From NCBI GenBank assembly GCA_036984305.1, contig BQWY01000001.1, positions 1,757,501-1,821,500 of the forward strand: 64,000 bases of DNA, written 5' to 3'. The position numbers and the translations under genes are program-made. The notes beneath the pieces are model-generated. The model was given only the letters and a program-made list of their open reading frames with translations. It had not been told where the DNA came from and did not search any database. Source of the stretch: Nitrospira sp. (GTDB lineage: Bacteria > Nitrospirota > Nitrospiria > Nitrospirales > Nitrospiraceae). Of this stretch, positions 1-9,804 are shown piece after piece (the stretch's first letter is position 1; the number at the start of each line of letters is the position of its first letter).

Positions 1-24
1 CGAGCCTGAGGGCGTCAGGGCTCG
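1..24 (-). terminator. hairpin downstream of dnaK, probable terminator
   Basis: Read on the minus strand after the dnaK stop, the sequence folds into an 8-bp stem (CGAGCC-C-TGA / TCAGGCTCG with one bulged C) around a short loop. The position fits a Rho-independent terminator, but any T-run would lie beyond the window edge, so the assignment is partial. Confidence 0.4.
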
Positions 25-47
25 GTCTTCGACAGGCTCATTATAGG

Positions 48-1964
48 CTACTTCTTGTCCTTGTCCACTTCTTCGAATTCTGCGTCCACAACCTTTTCGT
101 CCGTCTTCTGGGCACCGTCCCCACCTTGAGGTGACTCGCCGCCCGGGGTCGCCGCGGCGGAGGCTTTCTTGTACATCTCCTCGGCCAGTTTGTGCGAGGC
201 CGTGGTCAAGGCCTGGGTCGCGGACTGAATGGCGGCAGCGTCCGTGCCCTCCATGGCTTTTTTGAGCGATGCGAGCGCTTCTGTGATTTGGTTCTTGTCG
301 GACTCGGCGATCTTGTCGCCGTGTTCGGCCAGATTTTTCTCGGTGCCGTAGATCAGGCTGTCCGCCTGGTTCTTTGCTTCTGCCAACTGGCGGCGCTTTT
401 TATCCTCGTCGGAGTGGCTTTGTGCGTCGCGCACCAGGTTTTCGATCTCTTCCTTGCTGAGACCGCTGGACGCCGTAATCTTGATGGATTGTTCTTTGCC
501 CGTGCCGAGATCCTTCGCGGACACGTGGACGATACCGTTGGCATCGATGTCGAACGTCACCTCGACCTGCGGCATGCCGCGCGGTGCCGGTGGAATCCCC
601 ACGAGGTCAAATTGCCCAAGCAGCTTGTTGTCGTTGGCCATCTCACGTTCGCCCTGGAAGACGCGGATGGTGACCGCGGTTTGGTTATCCGCGGCGGTTG
701 AGAAGACTTGACTCTTTTTCGAGGGGATCGTCGTATTGCGCTCGATCAAGTGCGTGAAAATCCCGCCAAGGGTTTCGATGCCCAAGGTGAGAGGGGTCAC
801 GTCCAGGAGGAGCACGTCCTTGACCTCTCCCTTCAAGACGCCACCTTGTATGCCCGCTCCGATGGCCACCACTTCGTCGGGGTTGACCCCTCGATGCGGT
901 TCCTTTCCGAAGAAGTCCTTCACCGTCTGGATGACCTTGGGCATGCGGGTCATGCCACCGACCAGCACGACTTCGTTGATGTCCCGAGCGGACACACCGG
1001 CATCGGCGAGCGCTTTTTTGCAGGGCTCAATCGTGCGCTGCACGAGGTCGTCCACCAGCTGTTCCAGCTTGGCACGAGTCAGCTTGGTCACCAGGTGTTT
1101 GGGACCGCTTGCATCCGCGGTAATGAACGGCAGGTTGATCTCGCTCTCCTGTGAGGACGACAACTCGATCTTGGCACGTTCGGCCGCTTCTTTGAGCCGC
1201 TGGAGTGCCATGCGATCCTTCCGCAGATCGATGCCTTGATCCTTCTTGAATTCATCGACCAGCCAGTCCATCACGCGCAAATCGAAGTCGTCTCCTCCCA
1301 AGTACGTGTCGCCGTTGGTCGACTTGACCTCGAAGACGCCCTCTCCGATTTCCAGGATCGAGATGTCGAACGTTCCGCCGCCCAGGTCGTACACGGCGAT
1401 GCGCTCGTCTTTTTTCTTGTCCAAGCCGTAGGCCAAGGACGCCGCGGTCGGCTCATTGATGATGCGGAGCACCGTGAGGCCCGCGACCTGTCCCGCGTCC
1501 TTGGTCGCTTGCCGCTGGCTGTCGTCGAAATAGGCCGGGACGGTAATGACCGCCTCGCTCACCTTTTCTCCGAGGTAATCTTCCGCCGTCTGTTTCATCT
1601 TTTGGAGGATCATCGCGGAGACTTCCGGCGGACTATAGCTCTTGCCGCGAATTTCGACGTGGGCGTCGCCATTGCTTGCTTCCAGGACCTTGTACGGGAG
1701 ACGCTTGATGGCGTCCTGTACTTCCTTTGAGCGGAACTTGCGTCCCATGAGCCGCTTGACGGAGTAGATGGTGTTTTCCGGATTGGTGATCGCCTGTCGT
1801 TTGGCAATCTGACCGACCAATCGTTCGCCTTTATCGGTGATCGCCACAACAGAGGGAGTAGTACGACTTCCCTCAGCATTCGCGATCACAACGGGATCCC
1901 CGCCACTCATGATGGCCACGCAGGAGTTCGTCGTGCCTAAATCGATGCCGATGACTTTTCCCAT
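48..1964 (-). CDS. dnaK: molecular chaperone DnaK (Hsp70)
   Basis: ATP-driven cytosolic chaperone that binds and releases unfolded peptides with DnaJ and GrpE. The 638-residue length is standard. Residues 6-15 carry [10 protein letters not shown], the phosphate-1 loop. [10 protein letters not shown] phosphate-2 motif and [10 protein letters not shown] adenosine motif follow, then the [11 protein letters not shown] linker into the substrate-binding domain. The disordered tail is Gly-rich and acidic and ends EEVDKDKK, close to the DnaK EEVxD-type ending. It lies 74 bp downstream of grpE on the same strand, so a grpE-dnaK heat-shock operon is likely. No dnaJ is seen inside the window. Confidence 0.98.
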   Translation of the reverse strand: MGKVIGIDLGTTNSCVAIMSGGDPVVIANAEGSRTTPSVVAITDKGERLVGQIAKRQAITNPENTIYSVKRLMGRKFRSKEVQDAIKRLPYKVLEASNGDAHVEIRGKSYSPPEVSAMILQKMKQTAEDYLGEKVSEAVITVPAYFDDSQRQATKDAGQVAGLTVLRIINEPTAASLAYGLDKKKDERIAVYDLGGGTFDISILEIGEGVFEVKSTNGDTYLGGDDFDLRVMDWLVDEFKKDQGIDLRKDRMALQRLKEAAERAKIELSSSQESEINLPFITADASGPKHLVTKLTRAKLEQLVDDLVQRTIEPCKKALADAGVSARDINEVVLVGGMTRMPKVIQTVKDFFGKEPHRGVNPDEVVAIGAGIQGGVLKGEVKDVLLLDVTPLTLGIETLGGIFTHLIERNTTIPSKKSQVFSTAADNQTAVTIRVFQGEREMANDNKLLGQFDLVGIPPAPRGMPQVEVTFDIDANGIVHVSAKDLGTGKEQSIKITASSGLSKEEIENLVRDAQSHSDEDKKRRQLAEAKNQADSLIYGTEKNLAEHGDKIAESDKNQITEALASLKKAMEGTDAAAIQSATQALTTASHKLAEEMYKKASAAATPGGESPQGGDGAQKTDEKVVDAEFEEVDKDKK

Positions 1965-2038
1965 GGATACGCTCCTTCCGTAAAACTCATCTAAACCGTG
2001 AACTCGTTGTTAGAAACCCGATGCGCGTCCGGCTCTGG

Positions 2039-2647
2039 TTAGGCCTCACCCGACGGGGATGCCGACGCGACACTGACCATGGCGGCCCTGAGAACGCGCT
2101 CGTGCAACAGGTACCCTTTCTGGTATTCCTCCACCACATGACCGGGCTGGACGGCGTCGGATTCCACCTGAGCTACGGCTTGGTGCTGAGTAGGATCGAA
2201 GGGTTGCCCCTCCGATTGGACCTGCTTGACCCCAAATTTCCCCAGGCTTTCGAGTAACTGTTTCAAGGTCAATTCCACACCCTGGATCAAGGCATCGCCG
2301 CCCGATGTTTCCTTCGAAGCCTTGATGGCTCGCTCCAGGTTGTCGATCACGGGCAAGACCTCTCGCAGGACCGATTCATTGCCGAAGCGGATGCTGTCTC
2401 GTTGCTCGCGCTGGGACACTCGCTTGTAATTTTCCATTTCGGCCGCGAGCCGCAGATACCGGTCGTGCCAGGATTGTGCCTCCTCTGCCTTCGCAGCGAG
2501 CGCAGATTTCAGCGATTCCTGTTCCTCCGTCTCCGCGGACGCGTCCTGAGCTTCGGCTTCGTTTGGAACATCCAAGTCATTGAAGTTGTGACTTTTTTCT
2601 TGTGAATCGTCCACGCGCAATACCTCTACCCGTTCCGAGATAGTCAC
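2039..2647 (-). CDS. grpE: nucleotide exchange factor GrpE
   Basis: Homodimeric co-chaperone that releases ADP from DnaK. The 202-residue protein has an acidic N-terminal tail, a long coiled coil over about residues 40-100 (heptads around AEEAQSWHDRYLRLAAEMENYK) and a C-terminal beta domain with the family hallmark VAQVESDAVQPGHVVEEYQKGY. It sits directly upstream of dnaK on the same strand. No CIRCE operator or hrcA gene was recognised next to it, so its heat-shock control cannot be read from this window. Confidence 0.95.
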   Translation of the reverse strand: MTISERVEVLRVDDSQEKSHNFNDLDVPNEAEAQDASAETEEQESLKSALAAKAEEAQSWHDRYLRLAAEMENYKRVSQREQRDSIRFGNESVLREVLPVIDNLERAIKASKETSGGDALIQGVELTLKQLLESLGKFGVKQVQSEGQPFDPTQHQAVAQVESDAVQPGHVVEEYQKGYLLHERVLRAAMVSVASASPSGEA

Positions 2648-2712
2648 TGCACACCTAAAGTCAACCAGGCCCGTAATATTTCCTCAGATTTTCGGCCGAG
2701 GAGAGTGAAGAG

Positions 2713-3489
2713 TCAGATTCGATCGCCGAGGCTACGGGCATACAGCAACGCAAGGCCTTCCAGCGTGAGGAAGGGGCGGATCTCTTGAATTCGCTGGGAC
2801 TCCGGCGCGATGACGGAGGCAAGCCCGCCTGTCGCAATGACGTGTGGGGTCGTACAGAGCTCGCGAACCATTCGGTCGACAATATGATCCACGAGGCCGG
2901 CATAGCCATAAATCAGCCCGGACTGCATGCTGCTGGCTGTGTCGCGGCCGATAACGGTCTTCGGCTTTTGAAGGGCTACCTTCGGAAGCTTGGCTGTGCG
3001 CGACCACAACACATCCGCGCTGATTCCTAGACCGGGGGCGATCACGCCGCCAAGATACTCTCCCTGACTCGTGACCGCGCAAAACGTGGTCGCCGTCCCG
3101 AAATCGATGATGATGAGGTCGCTCCGATAAAGATAAAAGGCTGACGCTGCATTCACAATCCGGTCGCTCCCGATTTCCCTTGGATTTGCATAGCGGAGGG
3201 TCAGGCCGGTGTCCATGTCCGATGTCACGAACACAGGAGTCCGATGAAAATACGTTTCGCTGAGGAGTTCGAACGTCTGAGCGAGTGAGGGGACCACGCT
3301 CGAAATAATGACGCCCTCCACAGCCTCGGCATCGAATCCCGATAGACGAACCAAGCCGCGGAAGTCGAGCCCATATTCATCCGCGGTCTTTGACGCGTCG
3401 GTGGCCAGACGCCAGTGCCCCTTGAGGGTGGGCCCTTCGAAGAGTCCCCAGACGACGTTGGTATTTCCAATATCAATCGCGAGCAGCAT
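2713..3489 (-). CDS. coaX: type III pantothenate kinase
   Basis: Catalyses the first step of coenzyme A synthesis, ATP-dependent phosphorylation of pantothenate; type III enzymes need a monovalent cation. The 258 residues match the family length. The acetate/sugar-kinase-fold motifs are present: DIGNTN at residues 5-10 (ATP phosphate), IISSVVPSL near 60, and DFGTATTF near 130. Start ATG lies 3 bp from the birA stop, so the two are surely co-transcribed. The birA-coaX pairing is common in bacteria. Confidence 0.95.
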   Translation of the reverse strand: MLLAIDIGNTNVVWGLFEGPTLKGHWRLATDASKTADEYGLDFRGLVRLSGFDAEAVEGVIISSVVPSLAQTFELLSETYFHRTPVFVTSDMDTGLTLRYANPREIGSDRIVNAASAFYLYRSDLIIIDFGTATTFCAVTSQGEYLGGVIAPGLGISADVLWSRTAKLPKVALQKPKTVIGRDTASSMQSGLIYGYAGLVDHIVDRMVRELCTTPHVIATGGLASVIAPESQRIQEIRPFLTLEGLALLYARSLGDRI

Positions 3490-3492
3490 ACG

Positions 3493-4365
3493 TCACGCTG
3501 AACGTAAGTGGACCACATCGCCTGCCAACACTTCAACTAGCTCTTCCGCCGGGCCGATTGAAGCTTCCCGCCTGGCTTCGACCAGGAGCGCACCCGAAGG
3601 GGCGATGTCACGCGCCCGGCCAACCAGGCACACATCGTGCTGGCGGTCGATCCGTACCATTCGTCCGATCGTTCCACAAGCTTGCCGATACTCCCGACGG
3701 ACGTGTTCCACGTCGCCGCCACAGACCGAGTCGAGGCGAGGCTCGAGTTCGTTGAGGATCGAGGCGAAAAGCGAAGCGCGCTGAACTTCTGTTCCGGTAT
3801 GGATTGCAAGCGAGGTCGCAGCTTCTGTCAGTTCATCGGGGAAGTCTCTCGCGTGCTGGCTGACGTTCAGCCCAATGCCCACGATCAGGGCGAGCGAACG
3901 ATCGGCTGTGGCGAGACTTTCGCACAGAACGCCGCCGAGCTTTCTCTCCTGCATGAGCAGGTCGTTCGGCCATTTCAATGTTGGTTCAAGGCCTAAAGAT
4001 CGGCGTATGCCCGCCGCGACTCCGACGGCCGCAGCCAGCGGGATCCAGGTGATCCACTCCTGCTTGCCTTCGACGGGAAGAAGGGGACGAAGCAAGACCG
4101 AAAAGCACAGGCTTTTTCCTGGCTCGGAGTACCACTGGCGACCCCGACGCCCCCGGCCGGCTGATTGCCGGTCTGCGCAGACGACCGTTCCGTGAACGAC
4201 GCCTCGGCCGGCGAGCCGGCCGGCTTCCGCGTTCGTCGAATCGACGTGCTCGAAACAGTGCAGCGCGCGTCCAACATGTTGTGTGTGCAAAAGGGCAGAA
4301 ATGGATTCTGGCGAAAGTTCCTGGTGCATGCTGTCGAATGCAGGGTGAAGGACGACGCCGATCAC
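3493..4365 (-). CDS. birA: biotin--[acetyl-CoA-carboxylase] ligase
   Basis: Activates biotin to biotinyl-AMP and transfers it to the carboxyl-carrier lysine of acetyl-CoA carboxylase. The adenylate-binding loop GRGRRGRQW is at residues 70-78 and KWPNDLL at 131-137, with the catalytic-lysine segment RKLGGVL just after. It lacks the N-terminal winged helix of E. coli BirA, so it is a class I ligase without repressor function. The GTG start used here follows nadC by 12 bp; an ATG at 4329 (MHQELSPES) is an alternative, since neither has a strong ribosome site. Confidence 0.93.
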   Translation of the reverse strand: MIGVVLHPAFDSMHQELSPESISALLHTQHVGRALHCFEHVDSTNAEAGRLAGRGVVHGTVVCADRQSAGRGRRGRQWYSEPGKSLCFSVLLRPLLPVEGKQEWITWIPLAAAVGVAAGIRRSLGLEPTLKWPNDLLMQERKLGGVLCESLATADRSLALIVGIGLNVSQHARDFPDELTEAATSLAIHTGTEVQRASLFASILNELEPRLDSVCGGDVEHVRREYRQACGTIGRMVRIDRQHDVCLVGRARDIAPSGALLVEARREASIGPAEELVEVLAGDVVHLRSA

Positions 4366-4377
4366 TCCGTGAGTTGG

Positions 4378-5244
4378 TTATACCGTGAGATCGAGACCGA
4401 TGTCGACGGCGGGGGCCGAATGGGTGAGGGCTCCAATGGAGATATACGTAGGGCCGAGGGCGGCATAGTCGGCGACGTTCGCGAGCGTGATGCCGCCAGA
4501 GACTTCCGTTTGGGCACGCCCGCCAATCAGGTCGATCGCGCGGCGGACCATCGCGGGCGGCATGTTGTCGAGTAGAATGATGTCGGCGCGTCCCTCCAGC
4601 GCAGGAGGAATCTGCTCGAGGGAGTCCGCCTCCACGATGACATGCGTCTGGAACCCTCCGCGGTTCTTGGCGAGACGGCAGCACTCGGTCAGGCTCTGCC
4701 CAAGGTGAGATGCCAGCAGAAGATGGTTGTCCTTGATCAGGATTCCGTCACTCAGAGACAGGCGATGATTGCTTCCACCGCCCACGCGGACAGCCCACTT
4801 TTGCAGCGTCCGCAGACCGGGGGTCGTCTTGCGTGTATCGAGAATGATGACGTGATACGCTTTGACGGCCTCGCAGAATCGTGCCGTGAGGGTGGCGATG
4901 CCGGAGAGGTGCTGAAGGAAATTCAAGGCCACGCGTTCGCCGCTCAAGATCGAACGACCGTCTCCTGTCACGGTCAGGATGGCATCGCCGGGCTGAGCTG
5001 TCTGTCCATCGGCGCAATTGCGGACGAACGTGAGGCCCGCATCGACTTGGCGGAAGGCTTCTTCTGCCAAGGGGACGCCGGCGACGGTGAGGGTCTGTTT
5101 CGCCAAAATGGTTCCGGTTGCCCGGATAGGTGATGGGAACAGGGTGGAGGTAGTGAGGTCGCCGGACGGGAGATCCTCAAAAAGTGCCAGCCGGACGAGA
5201 TGACTGATGTGTTCCTGCGAAGGTGCAGAGGTCGCGGTAGGCAT
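4378..5244 (-). CDS. nadC: nicotinate-nucleotide pyrophosphorylase (carboxylating)
   Basis: Quinolinate phosphoribosyltransferase, which makes nicotinate mononucleotide from quinolinate and PRPP in de novo NAD synthesis. 288 residues, normal for the family. Recognisable segments include LDTRKTTPGLR, WAVRVGGGSNHR, GILIKDNHL, VEADSLEQ, DIILLDNM and EVSGGI, which line the phosphoribosyl pocket of this barrel enzyme. Its ATG shares one base with the valS stop codon, so translation is coupled to valS. nadA and nadB are not in the window. Confidence 0.96.
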   Translation of the reverse strand: MPTATSAPSQEHISHLVRLALFEDLPSGDLTTSTLFPSPIRATGTILAKQTLTVAGVPLAEEAFRQVDAGLTFVRNCADGQTAQPGDAILTVTGDGRSILSGERVALNFLQHLSGIATLTARFCEAVKAYHVIILDTRKTTPGLRTLQKWAVRVGGGSNHRLSLSDGILIKDNHLLLASHLGQSLTECCRLAKNRGGFQTHVIVEADSLEQIPPALEGRADIILLDNMPPAMVRRAIDLIGGRAQTEVSGGITLANVADYAALGPTYISIGALTHSAPAVDIGLDLTV

Positions 5245-8027
5245 CAGCTCATCGCCTTGAGCTGTTCCAGGCTGCTCCCGAGGATCTCCAGGTTTTGCTG
5301 AATGGCGGCTTTCCGCTGTAGGTGATCGAGCTTGACCTCGTCCGGCGCCTTGTCCATAAACTCCTTGTTATTGAGCTTCGTCTCTAGGCGTGACTTCTCT
5401 CGGGTTTCCTCGGCCTGCTGTTTTTCGATGCGTTCCCTCGCCTTCTGAAGATCGATCTCTTCGCCTACTGGTATTCCGATCGTCATTCCCTGTCGAGCAA
5501 GTATGAGCATGCGCCTCGTTGGCCAGGTGCCCTTCTCAGCAAGATGCGCCTTACCCTTTCCAAGCGCATCGAGATAGAGGTTCCCGGCCCGAAAGGAATA
5601 GCGTTCACTTCCCGTGACGCTATCGAGATAAAAATCGAGATTGTGCGAAGAAGGCAAATTTAACAGAGACCGGCCGGTTCGAAGAAGCGAGATGGCGCGT
5701 TGTAGTGCCTCCATAGACTGCTCCGCCCCCAGCGCTTGGGTGTTGGTGATGTCTGACGGCAATTCAGCATTCGGAAAAGGTGCGATCATGACACTATCAC
5801 CGTCATGCGGAATGGCCTGCCAGAGTTCCTCGGTAAGAAACGGCATGAAAGGATGGAGAAGCCGCATCAGCTTCTCGAAGGACTCCACGAGCGTCTGTCT
5901 GGCGCCAGGCGCGGAGGCAGGGTCTTGAAGTGAAACCTTCGCCATCTCCAAGTACCAGTCGCAGTACTCATGCCATACGAACTGATACAAGAGGTGGCAG
6001 GCGTGGTCGAACCGATAGGTCTCGAGCGCGTCCGAAACCGATTCGGCAGTCTTTGCCAATCGAGACACGACCCACATGTCTGGGAGCGTTCGCCTCGCCG
6101 ACTCTCCGCCCGACTTGTGATTCCTCTCAATGTTCATCAATAGAAACCGCGCGGCGTTCCAAATCTTATTGGCGAAGTTGCGATAGCCTTCGATCCGTTC
6201 CTCAGCCAATTTGATGTCGCGGCCCGGTGTCGACATCGATGCGAGCGTAAAGCGCAGCGAGTCCGTGCCGTACTTCTCCATGACGTGGAGGGGATCGATG
6301 ACGTTGCCTTTCGACTTGCTCATTTTTTGCCCTTCGGCGTCTCGCACGAGGGCATGAATATAGACGTCCTTGAAGGGAATCGCTTTATCGAGATTGTCCG
6401 GGTCTTCGGGGTCTCGCATGAACTTGAGTCCCATCATGATCATCCGCGCGACCCAGAAGAAGAGAATGTCCAACCCCGTGACGAGTGTCGAGGTGGGATA
6501 GAATCGTTTGAGATCTTCGGTCCGATCGGGCCATCCCAGCGTCGAAAATGGCCACAAAGCCGAGGAGAACCACGTGTCCAGGACGTCCGGGTCCTGCAGG
6601 AGTGTGCCTGTATGGCCCTTGGGGCAAGCCGCGGGCGGAGTTTTCCTTACGATGGGTCTGGCGTCGGAGGGAATGAGGGGCGCTCCATCGGATGCACGGC
6701 GTAGGAAGGGCGTCCCATAACACGCCTCGCAGTACCATGCCGGAATTTGATGTCCCCACCAGATCTGGCGTGACACGCACCAGTCTTTGATGTCCCTCAT
6801 CCAGCCGAGATAGTTGTTCTTCCAAGCCTCGGGGATGATGCGGATCCGGCCCTCTTCGACGACTCGTATTGCGGGCTCTGCCAGTGGCTGGATTTTAACG
6901 AACCACTGATCCGAGAGCAGCGGTTCCACGACTGTTTTGCACCGATAGCACTTGCCGAGCGCCATCTTGTGCGGCTCGACTTTTTCCAGCAAGCCTCGCT
7001 CTTTGAGCCAATGTTCGATCTTCGGGCGGACCTTCGCTGCGGACAATCCTTCGACTGCCGCCACAACGTCTGGATCGCTTCCGGCAGCTTGCAGCAACGC
7101 TGGCGCCAGAGCTGCATGCACATCCATGATTTTGATCCGCGGCAGATCATGACGCTCGCCGGCCGCGAAGTCGTTGAAGTCGTGTGCGGGAGTGATCTTG
7201 ACGGCTCCGGTCCCGAACTCGCGGTCGACGAGGATGGGATCACCGACAATGGGGATCTCGCGGGTCGTGAGGGGTAGCCGGACGCGTTTGCCGATGAGAT
7301 GACGGTAACGATCATCGTCGGGATGGACGGCCACGGCGGTGTCACCCAGCATCGTCTCCGGACGCGTCGTGGCGATGAGCAAGTGTTGCGATGGGTCATG
7401 GGCTAATGGGTAGCGAATCGTGTAGAGTTTGCCCGTCGTGTCTTCATGCTCGACCTCGATATCGGACAGCGCAGTGAGGCAACGAGGGCACCAGTTGATC
7501 AGGCGCTCGCCCCGGTAGAGGAGGCCGTCGTCGAAAAGACGGACGAATACCTCGCGCACGGCTTTGGAAAGCCCTTCGTCCATCGTGAAGCGTGCACGCT
7601 CCCAGTCGCAGGATGCGCCGAGACGGCGCAATTGACGAAGAATGGTCCCACCCGATTGCTCTTTCCACTGCCACACGCGCTGCACGAAGGCCTCTCGGCC
7701 GAGGGCCTCACGCGAGAGTCCTTCCTCAGCCAACTGACGCTCCACGACGTTCTGGGTCGCGATGCCGGCATGGTCCATCCCCGGTATCCACAACGCGTCA
7801 CGGCCCTGCATGCGGCGCCAACGGATGAGAATGTCTTGGAGTGAATTGTTGAGCGCGTGTCCAACGTGCAGACTGCCGGTGACGTTGGGAGGAGGAATGA
7901 CGATCGAATAATGCTCGGCTTTGTCCTGATCGGGAGGTCGAAAATACCCTCGGTCGTTCCACTGCCGGTACCAACGCTCCTCGACCTCATGCGGGTCGTA
8001 CACTTTAGCAAGTTCACGTGGGGTCAT
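5244..8027 (-). CDS. valS: valyl-tRNA synthetase
   Basis: Class I aminoacyl-tRNA synthetase that charges tRNA-Val in the cytosol. The 927-residue protein shows the HIGH-type motif in PNVTGSLHVGHALN near residue 50, the editing domain in the middle, KMSKSKGN near residue 530, the anticodon-binding domain, and a C-terminal arm coiled coil typical of ValS (QKARERIEKQQAEETREK). It is the first gene of a tight minus-strand run valS-nadC-birA-coaX; the promoter should lie in the 182 bp up to the divergent small gene at 8210. Confidence 0.97.
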   Translation of the reverse strand: MTPRELAKVYDPHEVEERWYRQWNDRGYFRPPDQDKAEHYSIVIPPPNVTGSLHVGHALNNSLQDILIRWRRMQGRDALWIPGMDHAGIATQNVVERQLAEEGLSREALGREAFVQRVWQWKEQSGGTILRQLRRLGASCDWERARFTMDEGLSKAVREVFVRLFDDGLLYRGERLINWCPRCLTALSDIEVEHEDTTGKLYTIRYPLAHDPSQHLLIATTRPETMLGDTAVAVHPDDDRYRHLIGKRVRLPLTTREIPIVGDPILVDREFGTGAVKITPAHDFNDFAAGERHDLPRIKIMDVHAALAPALLQAAGSDPDVVAAVEGLSAAKVRPKIEHWLKERGLLEKVEPHKMALGKCYRCKTVVEPLLSDQWFVKIQPLAEPAIRVVEEGRIRIIPEAWKNNYLGWMRDIKDWCVSRQIWWGHQIPAWYCEACYGTPFLRRASDGAPLIPSDARPIVRKTPPAACPKGHTGTLLQDPDVLDTWFSSALWPFSTLGWPDRTEDLKRFYPTSTLVTGLDILFFWVARMIMMGLKFMRDPEDPDNLDKAIPFKDVYIHALVRDAEGQKMSKSKGNVIDPLHVMEKYGTDSLRFTLASMSTPGRDIKLAEERIEGYRNFANKIWNAARFLLMNIERNHKSGGESARRTLPDMWVVSRLAKTAESVSDALETYRFDHACHLLYQFVWHEYCDWYLEMAKVSLQDPASAPGARQTLVESFEKLMRLLHPFMPFLTEELWQAIPHDGDSVMIAPFPNAELPSDITNTQALGAEQSMEALQRAISLLRTGRSLLNLPSSHNLDFYLDSVTGSERYSFRAGNLYLDALGKGKAHLAEKGTWPTRRMLILARQGMTIGIPVGEEIDLQKARERIEKQQAEETREKSRLETKLNNKEFMDKAPDEVKLDHLQRKAAIQQNLEILGSSLEQLKAMS

Positions 8028-8209
8028 GGATGAGTGCTCGAGATTGATAAGGGGCGCATCTTAGCATGCACCCTCTACCCTCTCAAAGGGTCGCTGTTGA
8101 GGAGCATTCGTGTGAACGATGCTTGTGCCCCTCTAGGGCCTGTGTTATAGATCGCCGGCCCAGTGATGGGGAGATGAGGTTGCCCTATTTCGATTGGAGA
8201 GGACCCGAT

Positions 8210-8326
8210 ATGGCACGAGGACGTGAGAAGGATCGTAAGCTACGACGCAAACATCGCAAGAACGTGCAACGGATGAAGAAGGTGGTGCGTGCTCGCCGCG
8301 CTGCGGCAAAGAAGGGGAAGCGGTAG
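8210..8326 (+). CDS. very basic 38-residue protein
   Basis: Short ORF starting ATG at 8210 with a GAGAGG ribosome site 8 bases upstream. It encodes 38 residues, of which about half are Lys or Arg, starting MARGREKDRKLRRKH and ending AAAKKGKR. There are no acidic residues after position 10 and no membrane segment. Such composition suits nucleic-acid or ribosome binding, but I recognise no family. An in-frame ATG at 8174 would add 12 residues without a better ribosome site. It lies between valS and a convergent receiver-domain gene. Confidence 0.6.
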   Translation: MARGREKDRKLRRKHRKNVQRMKKVVRARRAAAKKGKR

Positions 8327-8359
8327 CCGGGCTCGAACGGGGGCCTCTGGACCTTCGTG

Positions 8360-9658
8360 TCAATCCAGCACGCTGAGTCGCTGGATTTCCTTGGTGACCT
8401 GCGTCTCTGCGACCGCCGGCACGATTTCCTTCACGGCTTCTGCCACTCGTTCCTGTGCCACGCTGAGTACAAGCTGATCCAGTTTCTCCCGGACCTGGGA
8501 ACTGGCCAAGTCCTGGACGGTGTTGACCACCAACCGATCGATCGAGCCAACGTGTTCCTGGACAAGCTTGGGTAACTGCGCGTCGGCCGCCTCGCGGACG
8601 ACGTGCGGGACGGTTTCGCGAACATGAGGCGCGGCGAGGTCCTGCACGGCGCTCACCACGATTCGATCCATGTCCTGCAGCTGCTCACGCACGACTCCGG
8701 GGAGCGCCTGTTCGACGAGACCAGTCGCATGGGTCTGAAGCCGTTCCTCGGTGGCCTGTTGAACGAGCGGTTTGAGCTGCTCCTCCAGACGGCCCAGGAT
8801 TGAGGCTTCCAGGGTCGCCAGTTGCGCAGTGAGTTGTTTGGCAACCAGATCGGAGGCTTCGCGTCGGATTAGTGGTTCCACGGTCTCACTCAACGCGACG
8901 GGAGAAAGCAACAGCGAGACCTGCTGTCGAACCGCATTCTCCAGCCGGGCGGTCATCTGTTGCTCGAGTTCCTTGCCGACCAGTCCAGGCAACGATGTCA
9001 GGATGATCTGAGTGACTTGGGGGACGACACCGGCTGCCATCGCGTCGATCAAGGACTTGCTCGCGGCCTCCAGGTGAATGGGCGCTGGCTGAGACTGTGT
9101 GGCCGGGGCAGGGACAACTGGAGCAGAGGAGGGCATGCGGGCTGTTTCCGGCGCGGGATCCGGAATGACCGCCTCGGCGGTCGAATCGTCGTGCCCGTCA
9201 AGTTCGGACGGCGCATCGTCGTCGAGATCCGTGGAAGTGGTCACCGGAGGCCAGGTTCGCTTCCCCTTGGCCGGGGAGGTCTTCTTGATGTGCTTCGATG
9301 AGAGATCACGCAAAGCTTCGATCAAATTTCCCGGTTCGAGAGGTTTGGTCAAAAACACCGCGACGCCGAGCGACCGGTAGGTGCTCTCGTCGACCTTGTC
9401 GGACGAATCGACGAGAGAAATGATTGACGATTCGCCCATGTTGTCCAACTTGCCGAGTTCCTTACAGAAACTGGAGAAGGTAATCTTGTCGAGGTGAAAG
9501 TCGGCGATGACCGTTTGGGGAGTGAGATTTTTTGCTGCTCGGAGGGCACTCGGTCCGTCTGGAAAGGCATGGACTTCATAACCTTCCTTGGAGGATACCT
9601 GTTCGACCATACGCCGTACGGCCGGGCTACCATCAATCACGAACAGACGAGTACCCAT
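8360..9658 (-). CDS. receiver-domain protein with long repetitive helical C-terminus
   Basis: 432 residues from the ATG at 9658. Residues 4-120 form a CheY-like receiver: Asp9, phospho-acceptor Asp53 in VIADFHL and Lys105 in FLTKP. The second acidic pocket residue is replaced by Gly10. A Pro/Asp/Glu-rich linker (about 125-205) leads to an amphipathic helical region without a DNA-binding or enzymatic motif. It contains near-repeats such as DRIVVSAVQDLAAPHVRE and DRLVVNTVQDLASSQVRE. The output is therefore probably protein-protein or polar scaffolding. An in-frame ATG at 9700 is less likely because the receiver strand starts immediately after 9658. Confidence 0.8.
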   Translation of the reverse strand: MGTRLFVIDGSPAVRRMVEQVSSKEGYEVHAFPDGPSALRAAKNLTPQTVIADFHLDKITFSSFCKELGKLDNMGESSIISLVDSSDKVDESTYRSLGVAVFLTKPLEPGNLIEALRDLSSKHIKKTSPAKGKRTWPPVTTSTDLDDDAPSELDGHDDSTAEAVIPDPAPETARMPSSAPVVPAPATQSQPAPIHLEAASKSLIDAMAAGVVPQVTQIILTSLPGLVGKELEQQMTARLENAVRQQVSLLLSPVALSETVEPLIRREASDLVAKQLTAQLATLEASILGRLEEQLKPLVQQATEERLQTHATGLVEQALPGVVREQLQDMDRIVVSAVQDLAAPHVRETVPHVVREAADAQLPKLVQEHVGSIDRLVVNTVQDLASSQVREKLDQLVLSVAQERVAEAVKEIVPAVAETQVTKEIQRLSVLD

Positions 9659-9804
9659 ACAGTAGATCCCCCTGAAAATATGTTGATTCGACGCTAGCAC
9701 CCGGGTTTCACTTTGTCAAAAGAAAGGCGTCATTTCGCCGTGTTAGTGCAGGAGGCGCTGATAAAAGCCCCTCATGGTCTCGGTTCTCGTGGGAGGAGTG
9801 CGCC

